Shown: piece by piece, positions 1-5,459 of the stretch
Layout of the letters: each line of letters begins with the position of its first letter
How positions within the stretch are numbered: position 1 is the stretch's first letter
NCBI GenBank assembly: GCA_030425785.1
Contig: JAUHYJ010000175.1
Coordinates: forward strand, 1 to 7,394
DNA from: Acidimicrobiia bacterium
Lineage (GTDB): Bacteria > Actinomycetota > Acidimicrobiia > Acidimicrobiales > Ilumatobacteraceae
Direction: 5' to 3'
Length of the DNA: 7,394 nucleotides
Position numbers and translations under genes: made by a program
The notes under the pieces: generated by a model
Database searches by the model: none
Seen by the model: the letters and a program-made list of their open reading frames with translations, nothing else
What the model was told of the DNA's origin: nothing

Positions 1-203
1 CGTCGATCAAGGCGCTCGTCGAACGTGTCGCCCGCTGGCACGGCGACACGACCGGCCCACCGACCGCCACCCAACGCGATGCCGTCGCGCGGGCGCGCGA
101 CGAGTTCGACGAGTTCGTGACGGAACGCGATCGGGCAGCGGCCGAGATCGACGCCCTGACCGAGCTGCTCGACGCCGCCGGCGGCACCTGGACGCCGCAC
201 TGA
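1..203 (+). CDS. C-terminal end of an unidentified protein (5' truncated by window edge)
   Basis: Reading from base 3 there is an open frame of 66 codons ending in TGA at 201-203; the start lies outside the window. The visible piece begins SIKALVERVARWHGDT, continues with a proline/threonine turn (TGPPTATQRDAV), then a strongly charged, probably helical stretch rich in Arg, Asp, Glu and Ala that could form a coiled coil or helical hairpin, and ends AAGGTWTPH. Codon third positions are almost all G or C, as in the other genes here, which supports real coding. I do not recognise the family with confidence. A 'PT..Q' turn followed by a charged helix is reminiscent of the tails of BNR/VPS10-type glycosyl-hydrolase-like proteins, but this is only a weak impression. 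It is convergent with the response regulator at 396-1061. Confidence 0.6.
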   Translation, partial: SIKALVERVARWHGDTTGPPTATQRDAVARARDEFDEFVTERDRAAAEIDALTELLDAAGGTWTPH

Positions 204-395
204 CGACTCCGTTCCACCGTCCGCGACCTGGGTGGCTGCACCCTGGTCGGGGTCGCCGACACGCCCTACCGTGACGACCATGACGGCCGGGAGACGGTGG
301 CGCGCGATGGTGGCATCGGCCGTGCGGGCGCGAATCGGTACCTGTCACTCGCGCGGACACCGAGGTGATCGTCGATGTCGTGGACTGCGAATGGC
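204..395. other. Convergent intergenic spacer, no convincing gene
   Basis: This stretch lies between two stop codons that face each other. It contains a small inverted repeat, GGGTG-gctg-CACCC at 230-243, which could be a weak transcription-termination hairpin for the upstream gene, and a -10-like TACCGT at 267-272 seven bases before an ATG at 280. The reading frame from that ATG runs 72 codons to 498 but overlaps the response regulator on the other strand and has Arg/Ser/Cys-rich content typical of a shadow frame, so I do not call it as a gene. Confidence 0.5.
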
Positions 396-1061
396 CTACT
401 GGGTGCCGTCGTTCAGCCACGCCAACACGGCAGCGACGCGACGGTGCGCCTGTGGTTCGTCGCCGAGCCCCAGCTTGGCGAAGATCGAGTTGATGTGATT
501 CGCGACCGACTTCTCACCCAGGCCGAGCTGGTCGGCGATCGTCGAGTTGTTCCACCCCTCGGCGATGAGCGAGAGCACGTCACGCTCACGCGGCGTGAGC
601 TGGTCGACCGGCGACGGGCGCCGGGCGCGGGCGGCAACGAGCACTTCGACGATCGTCGGATCGATCATCGAGCCGCCCGCGGCCACGGCCCGGATCGCGC
701 GATCGAGTTCGCGCGGGCTCACCCGCTCCTTCAGCAGGTAGCCGAGACCCACCGAGCCGCGATCGAGCAGCATGAGCACATAGCTCGGATCGGAGAATTG
801 CGACAGCACCACGACACCGGTCGACGGATACCGCTCTCGGATCGCCAGCGCAGCCGCGACACCTTCGTCGGTGTGGGTCGGCGGCATGCGGATGTCGGTG
901 ACGACGACGTCGGGGCGTTCGCGCTCGACCACCTCGAGCAACGACGCCTGGTCGGCGCACTCGGCGACGACGTCGATCTCGTCGAGTGAGCGGATGATGG
1001 CGACGACGCCTTCGCGGATCAGCACGTTGTCGTCGGCCAGCACGACCCGCAGCTCCCCCAT
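396..1061 (-). CDS. NarL/FixJ-family response regulator, LuxR-type DNA-binding output
   Basis: A 221-residue two-component response regulator, the usual length for the NarL/LuxR class. The receiver domain (about 1-125) has the acidic pair D10-D11, the phosphoacceptor D56 in VVVTDIRMPP, a Ser at 87 at the switch position (VVVLSQFS) and the conserved K111 (GYLLKE). A linker leads to a LuxR helix-turn-helix at about 153-199 (LTPRERDVLSLIAEGWNN, then EKSVANHINSIFAKLGL). It should be phosphorylated on D56 by a HisKA_3 kinase and then bind DNA as a dimer; the kinase starting divergently at 1126 is the obvious partner. I chose the ATG at 1061-1059: a TTG three codons upstream is in frame, but it overlaps a -10-like TACGTT hexamer 7 bases before the ATG, so the ATG looks like a leaderless start. 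The target genes are not known; the inverted repeat in the shared promoter region suggests autoregulation. Confidence 0.93.
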   Translation of the reverse strand: MGELRVVLADDNVLIREGVVAIIRSLDEIDVVAECADQASLLEVVERERPDVVVTDIRMPPTHTDEGVAAALAIRERYPSTGVVVLSQFSDPSYVLMLLDRGSVGLGYLLKERVSPRELDRAIRAVAAGGSMIDPTIVEVLVAARARRPSPVDQLTPRERDVLSLIAEGWNNSTIADQLGLGEKSVANHINSIFAKLGLGDEPQAHRRVAAVLAWLNDGTQ

Positions 1062-1125
1062 GCCGACCAACGTACTGCGGTCACGTGGCGCCGGCCGCAG
1101 GGCCGACGAACCCTACAGTTCCGTC
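1062..1125. promoter_or_regulatory. Divergent promoter region between response regulator and histidine kinase
   Basis: Sixty-four bases separate the two start codons. On the minus strand TACGTT (1074-1069) precedes the regulator ATG by 7 bases; on the plus strand TACAGT (1114-1119) precedes the kinase ATG at 1126 by 6 bases. Both fit the TANNNT -10 pattern and would place transcription starts at or next to the A of each ATG, i.e. leaderless mRNAs. I see no good -35 hexamer for either. An inverted repeat CTGCGG (1075-1080) / CCGCAG (1095-1100) with a 14-base spacer, whose half-sites are centred 20 bp apart, sits between the two hexamers, and a CACGTG palindrome (1082-1087) lies inside it. These are candidate operator sites; binding is inferred. 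Confidence 0.5.
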
Positions 1126-2298
1126 ATGGGACACACCGGCACGACCGAGCCGATCGAGACGTTCGTGCGCGTCGACCTGATGGGCGCGCTCGGCGGCACG
1201 CTGTTCGTGATCGTGGTCAACGGCGTCGTCGTCCGTGTGCCGGCGGTGTGGCTGGTCGTGCCGTTCCTCGCCGCACTGATCGGTTCGCTCGCACTGGCAC
1301 TACGGATGCTGCCCGACCGACACCTCGTCGCGCTCGCCCTGGTCGGCTTCGGCAACTGGTCGGTGGCGCTCGGCGTGAGCGCGCTCTTCCCGTTCCTCTG
1401 GCCGGTCATGATCCTGGCGGTGCTGTTGCCGCTGGTGCTGGCCACGCCGTACCTCGACCGGCGATCGATCCGACTCGCCGCGACCGCCTCGGCACTGATG
1501 GCGGCACTCGTGAGCGCGATCGGCCTGATCACCGACGACGGCGGCGTCGTCGTCGACATCGACGACACGCTCGAGTTCCTGCTGGTGATCGGTGCGCTCG
1601 GCGCCTTGACACTGCCGATCGGGCTCGTCATCGGACAGAACAACGCGCTGCAGCGCGTGGCGATCGACGAACTCGCGCAGTCGCGCCGCCGGATCGTCGA
1701 GGCGGGCGACCAGGAACGCAGCCGGATCGAGCGCGACCTGCACGACGGTGCGCAACAACGGCTGCTGGCGCTCGGCATGCGCATCCGGCTGCTCCTCGGA
1801 CGCGGCGAACCCGTCGAACCCGAGGAGATCGCGGCGCTCGAACACGAGGTCGACGCCGCACTCCGAGAGCTCCGCGAGCTCGCACACGGCATCTACCCGC
1901 CGCTGCTCGCGGCGCGCGGGTTGACCGAGACCCTGGCGTCGATGGCACGCGAGTCGCTCCTCGACATCGAGACACGCCTCGACCCGGTGGGCCGCGCTCC
2001 GGCCCCGGTCGAGACGGCCCTGTACTTCACCGCACGCGAGGCGCTCACCAACGTCGCCAAGCACACGGGGCACGAGTGCGCAACGCGACTCGAGCTGCGC
2101 CACAGCGGCGACCGCCTCGAACTCTGCATCGCCGACGCCGGCCCGGGGTTCGACCCGACGACCGCCCAGGGTTCCCTCGGACTCACGAGCATGGCCGACC
2201 GGATCAGTGCGGTGGACGGACACTTCCGTGTCGAATCGTCGCCGACCGGCACCGTGGTGACGGCCTCGGTCCCGATCACACCGCCGACGGCTCGGTAG
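1126..2298 (+). CDS. Membrane sensor histidine kinase, NarL-partner (HisKA_3) class
   Basis: A 390-residue sensor kinase. The first ~170 residues are mostly hydrophobic and form about five or six membrane helices (roughly 20-37, 40-60, 66-88, 91-108, 115-135 and 150-170) with only short loops, so there is no sizeable extracellular sensor domain. A coiled linker (about 172-200) leads to the HisKA_3 dimerisation/phosphotransfer segment with phosphoacceptor H206 in IERDLHDGAQQRLLALGM. The HATPase_c domain (about 295-385) shows the N box EALTNVAKH (E305, N309), the D/G1 box ADAGPGFDP (D337) and a second glycine motif GSLGLTSMADRI. It autophosphorylates and passes phosphate to a NarL-type regulator, most likely the divergent one at 396-1061. 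The ATG at 1126 is chosen because it follows a TACAGT hexamer by 6 bases and precedes the first membrane helix; the frame is open further upstream, but that part is antisense to the regulator. The signal sensed cannot be told from sequence. Confidence 0.93.
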   Translation: MGHTGTTEPIETFVRVDLMGALGGTLFVIVVNGVVVRVPAVWLVVPFLAALIGSLALALRMLPDRHLVALALVGFGNWSVALGVSALFPFLWPVMILAVLLPLVLATPYLDRRSIRLAATASALMAALVSAIGLITDDGGVVVDIDDTLEFLLVIGALGALTLPIGLVIGQNNALQRVAIDELAQSRRRIVEAGDQERSRIERDLHDGAQQRLLALGMRIRLLLGRGEPVEPEEIAALEHEVDAALRELRELAHGIYPPLLAARGLTETLASMARESLLDIETRLDPVGRAPAPVETALYFTAREALTNVAKHTGHECATRLELRHSGDRLELCIADAGPGFDPTTAQGSLGLTSMADRISAVDGHFRVESSPTGTVVTASVPITPPTAR

Positions 2299-2311
2299 GC
2301 GCGGGTCGCGC
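2299..2311 (+). other. Short GC hairpin directly after the histidine kinase stop
   Basis: GCGCG-ggt-CGCGC forms a 5-bp stem with a 3-base loop immediately after the TAG at 2296-2298. No T-run follows. It could attenuate read-through into the kinase gene at 2345, or be chance in GC-rich DNA. Confidence 0.25.
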
Positions 2312-2344
2312 GGCGCTGTCGGCGATCTGTGCGAGAGTGCGGAC

Positions 2345-3226
2345 GTGTCGCGCGATCAGCACCACGAGGACGACGCGTCGTTCGCGTCCGTGCTCGGCGA
2401 CGCGCTCGGCGCCGACGTCGTCGGGCGATCCCGGCTGGGTGGCGGCGACGTGGCCGACTCGTATCGGGTCGAACTCGCCGACGGCCGGGTCGCGTTCGCC
2501 AAGACGCATCGGTCACCGCCACCTGGGTTCTTCTCCACCGAGGCGGCGGGCTTGCGCTGGCTGCGCGAGGCCGGCGCCCTCCCGATACCTGATGTGCTCG
2601 CGGTACGTGACGCCGAGCCGGCGTTCCTGGCGCTCGAGTGGATCGACGTCGGCCGCCGACCCACGGACGAAGCGGCGTTCGGACGGGCGCTCGCCGAGCT
2701 CCACCGCGCCGGCGCACCGTCGTTCGGTCGCGAAGACCGCCGGACCACCGGGAGCCGTGCACTCCCCAACGATCCGTGCGACACCTGGGTCGAGTTCTTC
2801 GCGACCCGGCGGCTGATTCCGCTGCGTGATCTCGCCGCGTCGGCGCTGTCGGATCGCGGCCTGCAACTGCTCGACCAGGTGATCGACGCACTCGACCGAC
2901 TCGGCGGCCCGCCCGAGCCACCTGCGCGACTCCACGGCGACCTGTGGGCCGGCAACCGCGTCGTCGACACGTCGGGCGACTCGTGGCTGATCGACCCGGC
3001 CGCCCACGGCGGTCATCGCGAGTTCGATCTCGCGATGATGCGGCTCTTCGGCGGCTTCGGCCCCGACGCCTTCGAGGCCTACGACGACGTGTTCCCGCTC
3101 GCCGACGGCTGGCGGGCACGCGTCCCGCTCCACCAGCTCGCACCACTCGTCGTCCACGCCATCAAGTTCGGCGGTGGGTACGGACCGGCGACCGAGCGGG
3201 CGTGCGAGGAGTTGCTGCAGGCGTGA
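2345..3226 (+). CDS. Fructosamine kinase family protein (FN3K/YniA-like)
   Basis: A 293-residue kinase-fold protein of the fructosamine/ketosamine-3-kinase family, close to the family's usual ~290. It shows the N-terminal nucleotide loop (RLGGGDVADSYRVEL, 30-44), the ATP-binding lysine K53 (VAFAKTH), a paired glutamate E66 (STEAAGLRWLREAG), the catalytic-loop motif HGDLWAGN (197-204, with D199 and N204) and the metal-binding IDPAAHGGHREFDLAM (216-231, D217). The HGDLWAGN and 'DPA..GHRE.DLAM' signatures separate it from general aminoglycoside phosphotransferases. Characterised members phosphorylate sugar adducts on protein amines (ketosamines), which destabilises them and so reverses glycation; the substrate here is unproven. 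The GTG start at 2345 is the best choice: it lies 46 bases after the upstream stop, no ATG is available nearby, and a weak -10-like GAGAGT sits 6 bases before it, so it may have its own transcript or be read from the sensor kinase gene. It is convergent with midA. Confidence 0.9.
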   Translation: MSRDQHHEDDASFASVLGDALGADVVGRSRLGGGDVADSYRVELADGRVAFAKTHRSPPPGFFSTEAAGLRWLREAGALPIPDVLAVRDAEPAFLALEWIDVGRRPTDEAAFGRALAELHRAGAPSFGREDRRTTGSRALPNDPCDTWVEFFATRRLIPLRDLAASALSDRGLQLLDQVIDALDRLGGPPEPPARLHGDLWAGNRVVDTSGDSWLIDPAAHGGHREFDLAMMRLFGGFGPDAFEAYDDVFPLADGWRARVPLHQLAPLVVHAIKFGGGYGPATERACEELLQA

Positions 3227-3248
3227 GCGGCGTCGCGTGCGTCGCCGC
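3227..3248 (+). terminator. GC-rich hairpin after the fructosamine kinase stop
   Basis: GCGGCG (3227-3232) pairs with CGCCGC (3243-3248) around a 10-base loop in which two further base pairs can form after a T-T mismatch. It starts directly after the TGA at 3224-3226. There is no T-tract, as is common in high-GC actinobacteria. It shares bases 3245-3248 with the next hairpin, so the two cannot form fully at the same time. Confidence 0.4.
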
Positions 3249-3266
3249 GCCGGTCAGCCGGCGCGG
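3245..3266. terminator. Strong 9-bp hairpin at the midA stop codon, possible bidirectional terminator
   Basis: CCGCGCCGG (3245-3253), loop TCAG (3254-3257) and CCGGCGCGG (3258-3266) form a perfect 9-bp stem. The loop carries the midA stop codon (TGA on the minus strand, 3256-3254). Being symmetric, it would form in RNA from either strand at this convergent junction. It has no T-tract, so its activity as a terminator is inferred. Confidence 0.45.
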
Positions 3267-4243
3267 TACTCGAGCACGGTGAAGCCGCCGAGTCCGGCCG
3301 GGTCGAGCAGGGCCTCCGACTCGCTGATTCGGCTGCGCATCCGCATCGCCGCGAGGTCGGGTCGAGCCGCATGTGCCTCCCAGTAGCGCTTGCCCTCGGC
3401 GACGAGGTCGGCGATGCCGTGGAGCTGGAGCCATTGCGCCTGCGAGCGCACGGTGTCGGGCTCGGGCAACTGGTCGATCGCCACCTCGGAGGTGATGTCC
3501 TGCCCGCCGGGTTCGGCCAGGTAATGACCGCCGCGCTCGTGGCCGCGGTACGTCCGCAACCAGTCGCGCCACGGGCGTTCGGCCAGCTGGGCCGTCGTCG
3601 GGACGGCATAGTCGATCACGACGACGGTGCCCCGCCGCAGACGGTCGCGGGCGGCGCGGACCCAGTCGGCCGCAGCGTCCTGGAGCGGGGCACGCGCGCC
3701 GAGCGGCGCCCGGGCGGGCAGGACGCCGGGCTGCGGGTCGAACGGCGCACTGAGCTGCTCGACCACACGGCCGTCGGGCAACGTGACCACGTAGGCCTCG
3801 CGCCAGCCGTCGTCGAAGACGGCCAGGCGGAACGGCAGGTTGTCGAGCAGCTCGTTGGCGATGACGACGCCATCGAACGGGTCGTCCGGCAGGGCGGCCA
3901 GCGATTCGATCCCGTCGGGGTGGCCCTCACGCTGTGCGGCGCTCACCTCGACCGCCACGTACCGCATCGCCACTGCACAGTCCGGCTCGGCGGACCGCAC
4001 GGCACGCGCGAGCGTGCCCGGACCGGCACCGGCGTCGACGACCGTGAACTCGCTGGGTTCACCGAGCCGTCGCCACTCGGCATCGAGGAACCGGGCGACG
4101 ACGGCGCCGAACAGCGGGCCGATCTCCGGCGAGGTGATGAAGTCGCCCCGGCGTCCGGCCCGCCCGGTCGACGCATAGAAGCCACCGGCGCCGTAGAGCG
4201 CGCGGTCCATGAAGGTCGAGAACGGCATGGCCTCGTCGGTCAC
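3254..4243 (-). CDS. MidA/NDUFAF7-family SAM-dependent methyltransferase
   Basis: A 329-residue protein of the SAM-dependent methyltransferase family that includes human NDUFAF7 and Dictyostelium MidA. Visible signatures in order: RRGDFITSPEIGPLFG (31-46), the SAM-binding glycine motif VVDAGAGPGTLAR (68-80; family members often have Glu where this has Asp), VIANELLDNLPF (128-138), the strand VVVIDYAVP (207-215) and LRTYRGHERGGHYL followed by PGGQDITSEV (229-253). In mitochondria NDUFAF7 methylates an arginine of the complex I subunit NDUFS2 (bacterial NuoD) early in assembly; the role of bacterial members is not established. Context is suggestive: it lies on the same strand as nuoM-nuoN, separated only by the opposing lipoprotein gene. 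The start is taken as GTG at 4243 (MTDEAMPFSTFM), 6 bases after a weak -10-like CACACT; an in-frame ATG at 4228 is the alternative. The stop lies in the loop of a hairpin. Confidence 0.9.
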   Translation of the reverse strand: MTDEAMPFSTFMDRALYGAGGFYASTGRAGRRGDFITSPEIGPLFGAVVARFLDAEWRRLGEPSEFTVVDAGAGPGTLARAVRSAEPDCAVAMRYVAVEVSAAQREGHPDGIESLAALPDDPFDGVVIANELLDNLPFRLAVFDDGWREAYVVTLPDGRVVEQLSAPFDPQPGVLPARAPLGARAPLQDAAADWVRAARDRLRRGTVVVIDYAVPTTAQLAERPWRDWLRTYRGHERGGHYLAEPGGQDITSEVAIDQLPEPDTVRSQAQWLQLHGIADLVAEGKRYWEAHAARPDLAAMRMRSRISESEALLDPAGLGGFTVLEYRAG

Positions 4244-4312
4244 CGGACCAGTGTGCCGCCGTGGGGGCGAACCGCCGACCCCGTTTGGGGTCGACTGGTA
4301 GCGTCCGCCGGG
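4244..4312. promoter_or_regulatory. Divergent promoter region between midA and the lipoprotein gene
   Basis: Sixty-nine bases between two divergent starts. On the plus strand TGGTAGCGT (4296-4304) is an extended -10 element (TG, one base, TAGCGT), 8 bases before the ATG at 4313. On the minus strand CACACT (4255-4250) lies 6 bases before the midA GTG; it keeps only the A at position 2 and T at position 6 of TANNNT, so it is weaker. I see no clear -35 on either side. Confidence 0.4.
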
Positions 4313-5437
4313 ATGGAGGTCGCCGTGTCGAGGCCCCGACTGCTGTTGATCATGGTGCTCGCGCTCGGCGCCGCCGCGTGCGCGTCGGGCGACGACACGT
4401 CGAGTGCATCGACGCCAGCCGCCCCGACGACGTCGGCGGCGCCTGGCACGACGACGCCCACGTCCGCACCGGCGTCGACCACCGCTGCGACAACGACGAT
4501 GCAGCCGACGCCGACGACCGGCGCCACGAACCCGACGTCATCGACGCCGACCAGCGCAACCACCCCGACGAGCGCACCATCGACCAGTGCACCGTCGACG
4601 ACGGCAGCGACGGCACCGGACTCGCCCGACGTCGAGGTCGAACTCACCGACGCCGGCGCCGAGCCACAGACCGTGCGACGGCTCGTGCTCACGCCCGGCA
4701 CGACGCGCACGACGCTGGCCCAGACCCAGGAGCTCGTGCAGTCGATCGACGGCTTCGAGGGCCCCTCGTCGGGGCCGATCACCGTCGTGATGGTGATGGA
4801 CGTCACCGTCGAGGTCGTACCCGGTGGGTACCGACTGATCTCGACGGTGGTCGAGGCCGGCCCGGGCGACGACGTCGACCCGGCGGTCGCAGCCGGGCTC
4901 GAGTCGGAGCTGGCCGCCGTCGTCGGGTTGGGTCAGACGATCGTCATCGACGACCTCGGCCGGCCGCTCGACGAGCCGACGCTGTCGTTCCCCGACGACA
5001 TGCCCGACGAAATCGTCGCGCTGATGTCCGGGTTCGCATTCGATCAGATCGTCGCCCCGCTCCCCGAGGAGGCGGTCGGGGTCGGGGCGACGTGGACGAT
5101 CGAGCAGGAGCTCAACAATCTCGGCGTCACCCTCGACCAGCGCTGGGAGTTCGAACTGGTCGAGATCGACGGCGATCGCCTGCACGTCGTCGGCACCGGG
5201 ACCCAGTCGGTCGACCCCGGCCCGGTCGAGCTCCCGGGCGTTCCGTCGGTCGTGACCGTGACGATCGTGAACTGGGACGGCGCGATCACGACCGACATCT
5301 GGCACGACCTCTCGCGTCCGATCGCCGACACGACGACCACGGTCGAGGCCCGGCAGGAGTTCGCGATCGAGGACCGTACGTCGACGGGCGAGCTCGTCCA
5401 GGAGATCACGACGACGATGACCGTCACCGCCGGCTGA
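4313..5437 (+). CDS. Predicted lipoprotein with Thr/Ser/Pro/Ala-rich linker, function unknown
   Basis: A 374-residue exported protein. The N-terminus has positive charges (SRPR), a hydrophobic core (LLLIMVLALG) and a lipobox-like GAAAC, with C23 the likely lipid-attached cysteine; Ala at -3 makes the box slightly unusual. Residues about 29-103 are almost only Thr, Ser, Ala and Pro, a flexible and possibly glycosylated spacer from the membrane or wall. The rest (about 105-374) is an acidic, beta-rich globular domain with phrases such as LPEEAVGVGATWTIEQEL and many alternating Val/Thr strands; it recalls secreted uncharacterised domains like DUF6263, but I am not certain. No catalytic motif is visible. 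Two starts compete: ATG at 4313, leaderless after TAGCGT, and GTG at 4325, preceded by GGAGGT at 4315-4320, which gives a neat MSRPRLLL signal peptide. It is divergent from midA and convergent with nuoN, and stands between them on the opposite strand. Confidence 0.82.
   Translation: MEVAVSRPRLLLIMVLALGAAACASGDDTSSASTPAAPTTSAAPGTTTPTSAPASTTAATTTMQPTPTTGATNPTSSTPTSATTPTSAPSTSAPSTTAATAPDSPDVEVELTDAGAEPQTVRRLVLTPGTTRTTLAQTQELVQSIDGFEGPSSGPITVVMVMDVTVEVVPGGYRLISTVVEAGPGDDVDPAVAAGLESELAAVVGLGQTIVIDDLGRPLDEPTLSFPDDMPDEIVALMSGFAFDQIVAPLPEEAVGVGATWTIEQELNNLGVTLDQRWEFELVEIDGDRLHVVGTGTQSVDPGPVELPGVPSVVTVTIVNWDGAITTDIWHDLSRPIADTTTTVEARQEFAIEDRTSTGELVQEITTTMTVTAG
4397..4621 (+). repeat. Low-complexity ACG/ACC-rich tract encoding a Thr/Ser/Pro/Ala linker
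   Basis: About 225 bases within the lipoprotein gene are built of repeated ACG, ACC, TCG, GCG and CCG codons without an exact tandem unit. Imperfect phrases such as PTSAP, TSAPST and STTAAT recur. Such tracts are prone to length change by slippage, so the linker may vary between strains. Confidence 0.7.
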
Positions 5438-5438
5438 A

Positions 5439-5457
5439 CCGGCCGGCCGCCGGCCGG
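5439..5457. terminator. 8-bp GC hairpin between convergent lipoprotein and nuoN genes
   Basis: CCGGCCGG (5439-5446), loop CCG (5447-5449) and CCGGCCGG (5450-5457) form a perfect 8-bp stem. It fills the 22-base gap between the lipoprotein stop (5435-5437) and the nuoN stop (5462-5460). Being symmetric it would fold in RNA from both strands and may terminate both transcripts, including the complex I operon. No T-tract is present, and each arm is itself palindromic, so alternative local foldings exist. Confidence 0.5.
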
Positions 5458-5459
5458 GC

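Noticed and set aside
174..185. GCCGCCGGCGGC palindrome near the end of the first partial gene
   Set aside because: It lies inside codons for Ala-Ala-Gly-Gly, and such GC palindromes are common by chance at this base composition.
280..498. 72-codon plus-strand reading frame starting after a -10-like hexamer
   Set aside because: It overlaps the response regulator coding strand for about 100 bases, has Arg/Ser/Cys-rich composition typical of shadow frames, and matches nothing I recognise.
871..1125. Upstream in-frame extension of the histidine kinase to base 871
   Set aside because: The extension is antisense to the regulator gene and is Ser/Thr/Arg-rich; the ATG at 1126 has a -10-like element at leaderless spacing and leads directly into the membrane domain.
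1300..2223. Long minus-strand open frame (307 codons) opposite the histidine kinase
   Set aside because: It is an antisense shadow of a well-supported gene; high GC removes stops on the complementary strand, and the composition (Arg, Glu, Gln, His-rich, no domain) is not protein-like.
3371..4312. Upstream in-frame extension of the lipoprotein gene
   Set aside because: It lies entirely opposite midA; a signal peptide with a lipobox starts only after 4313.
4397..4621. Possible tandem repeat or CRISPR-like array in the lipoprotein gene
   Set aside because: The tract has no fixed repeat unit or regular spacers; it is codon-level low complexity coding for a Thr/Ser/Pro/Ala linker.
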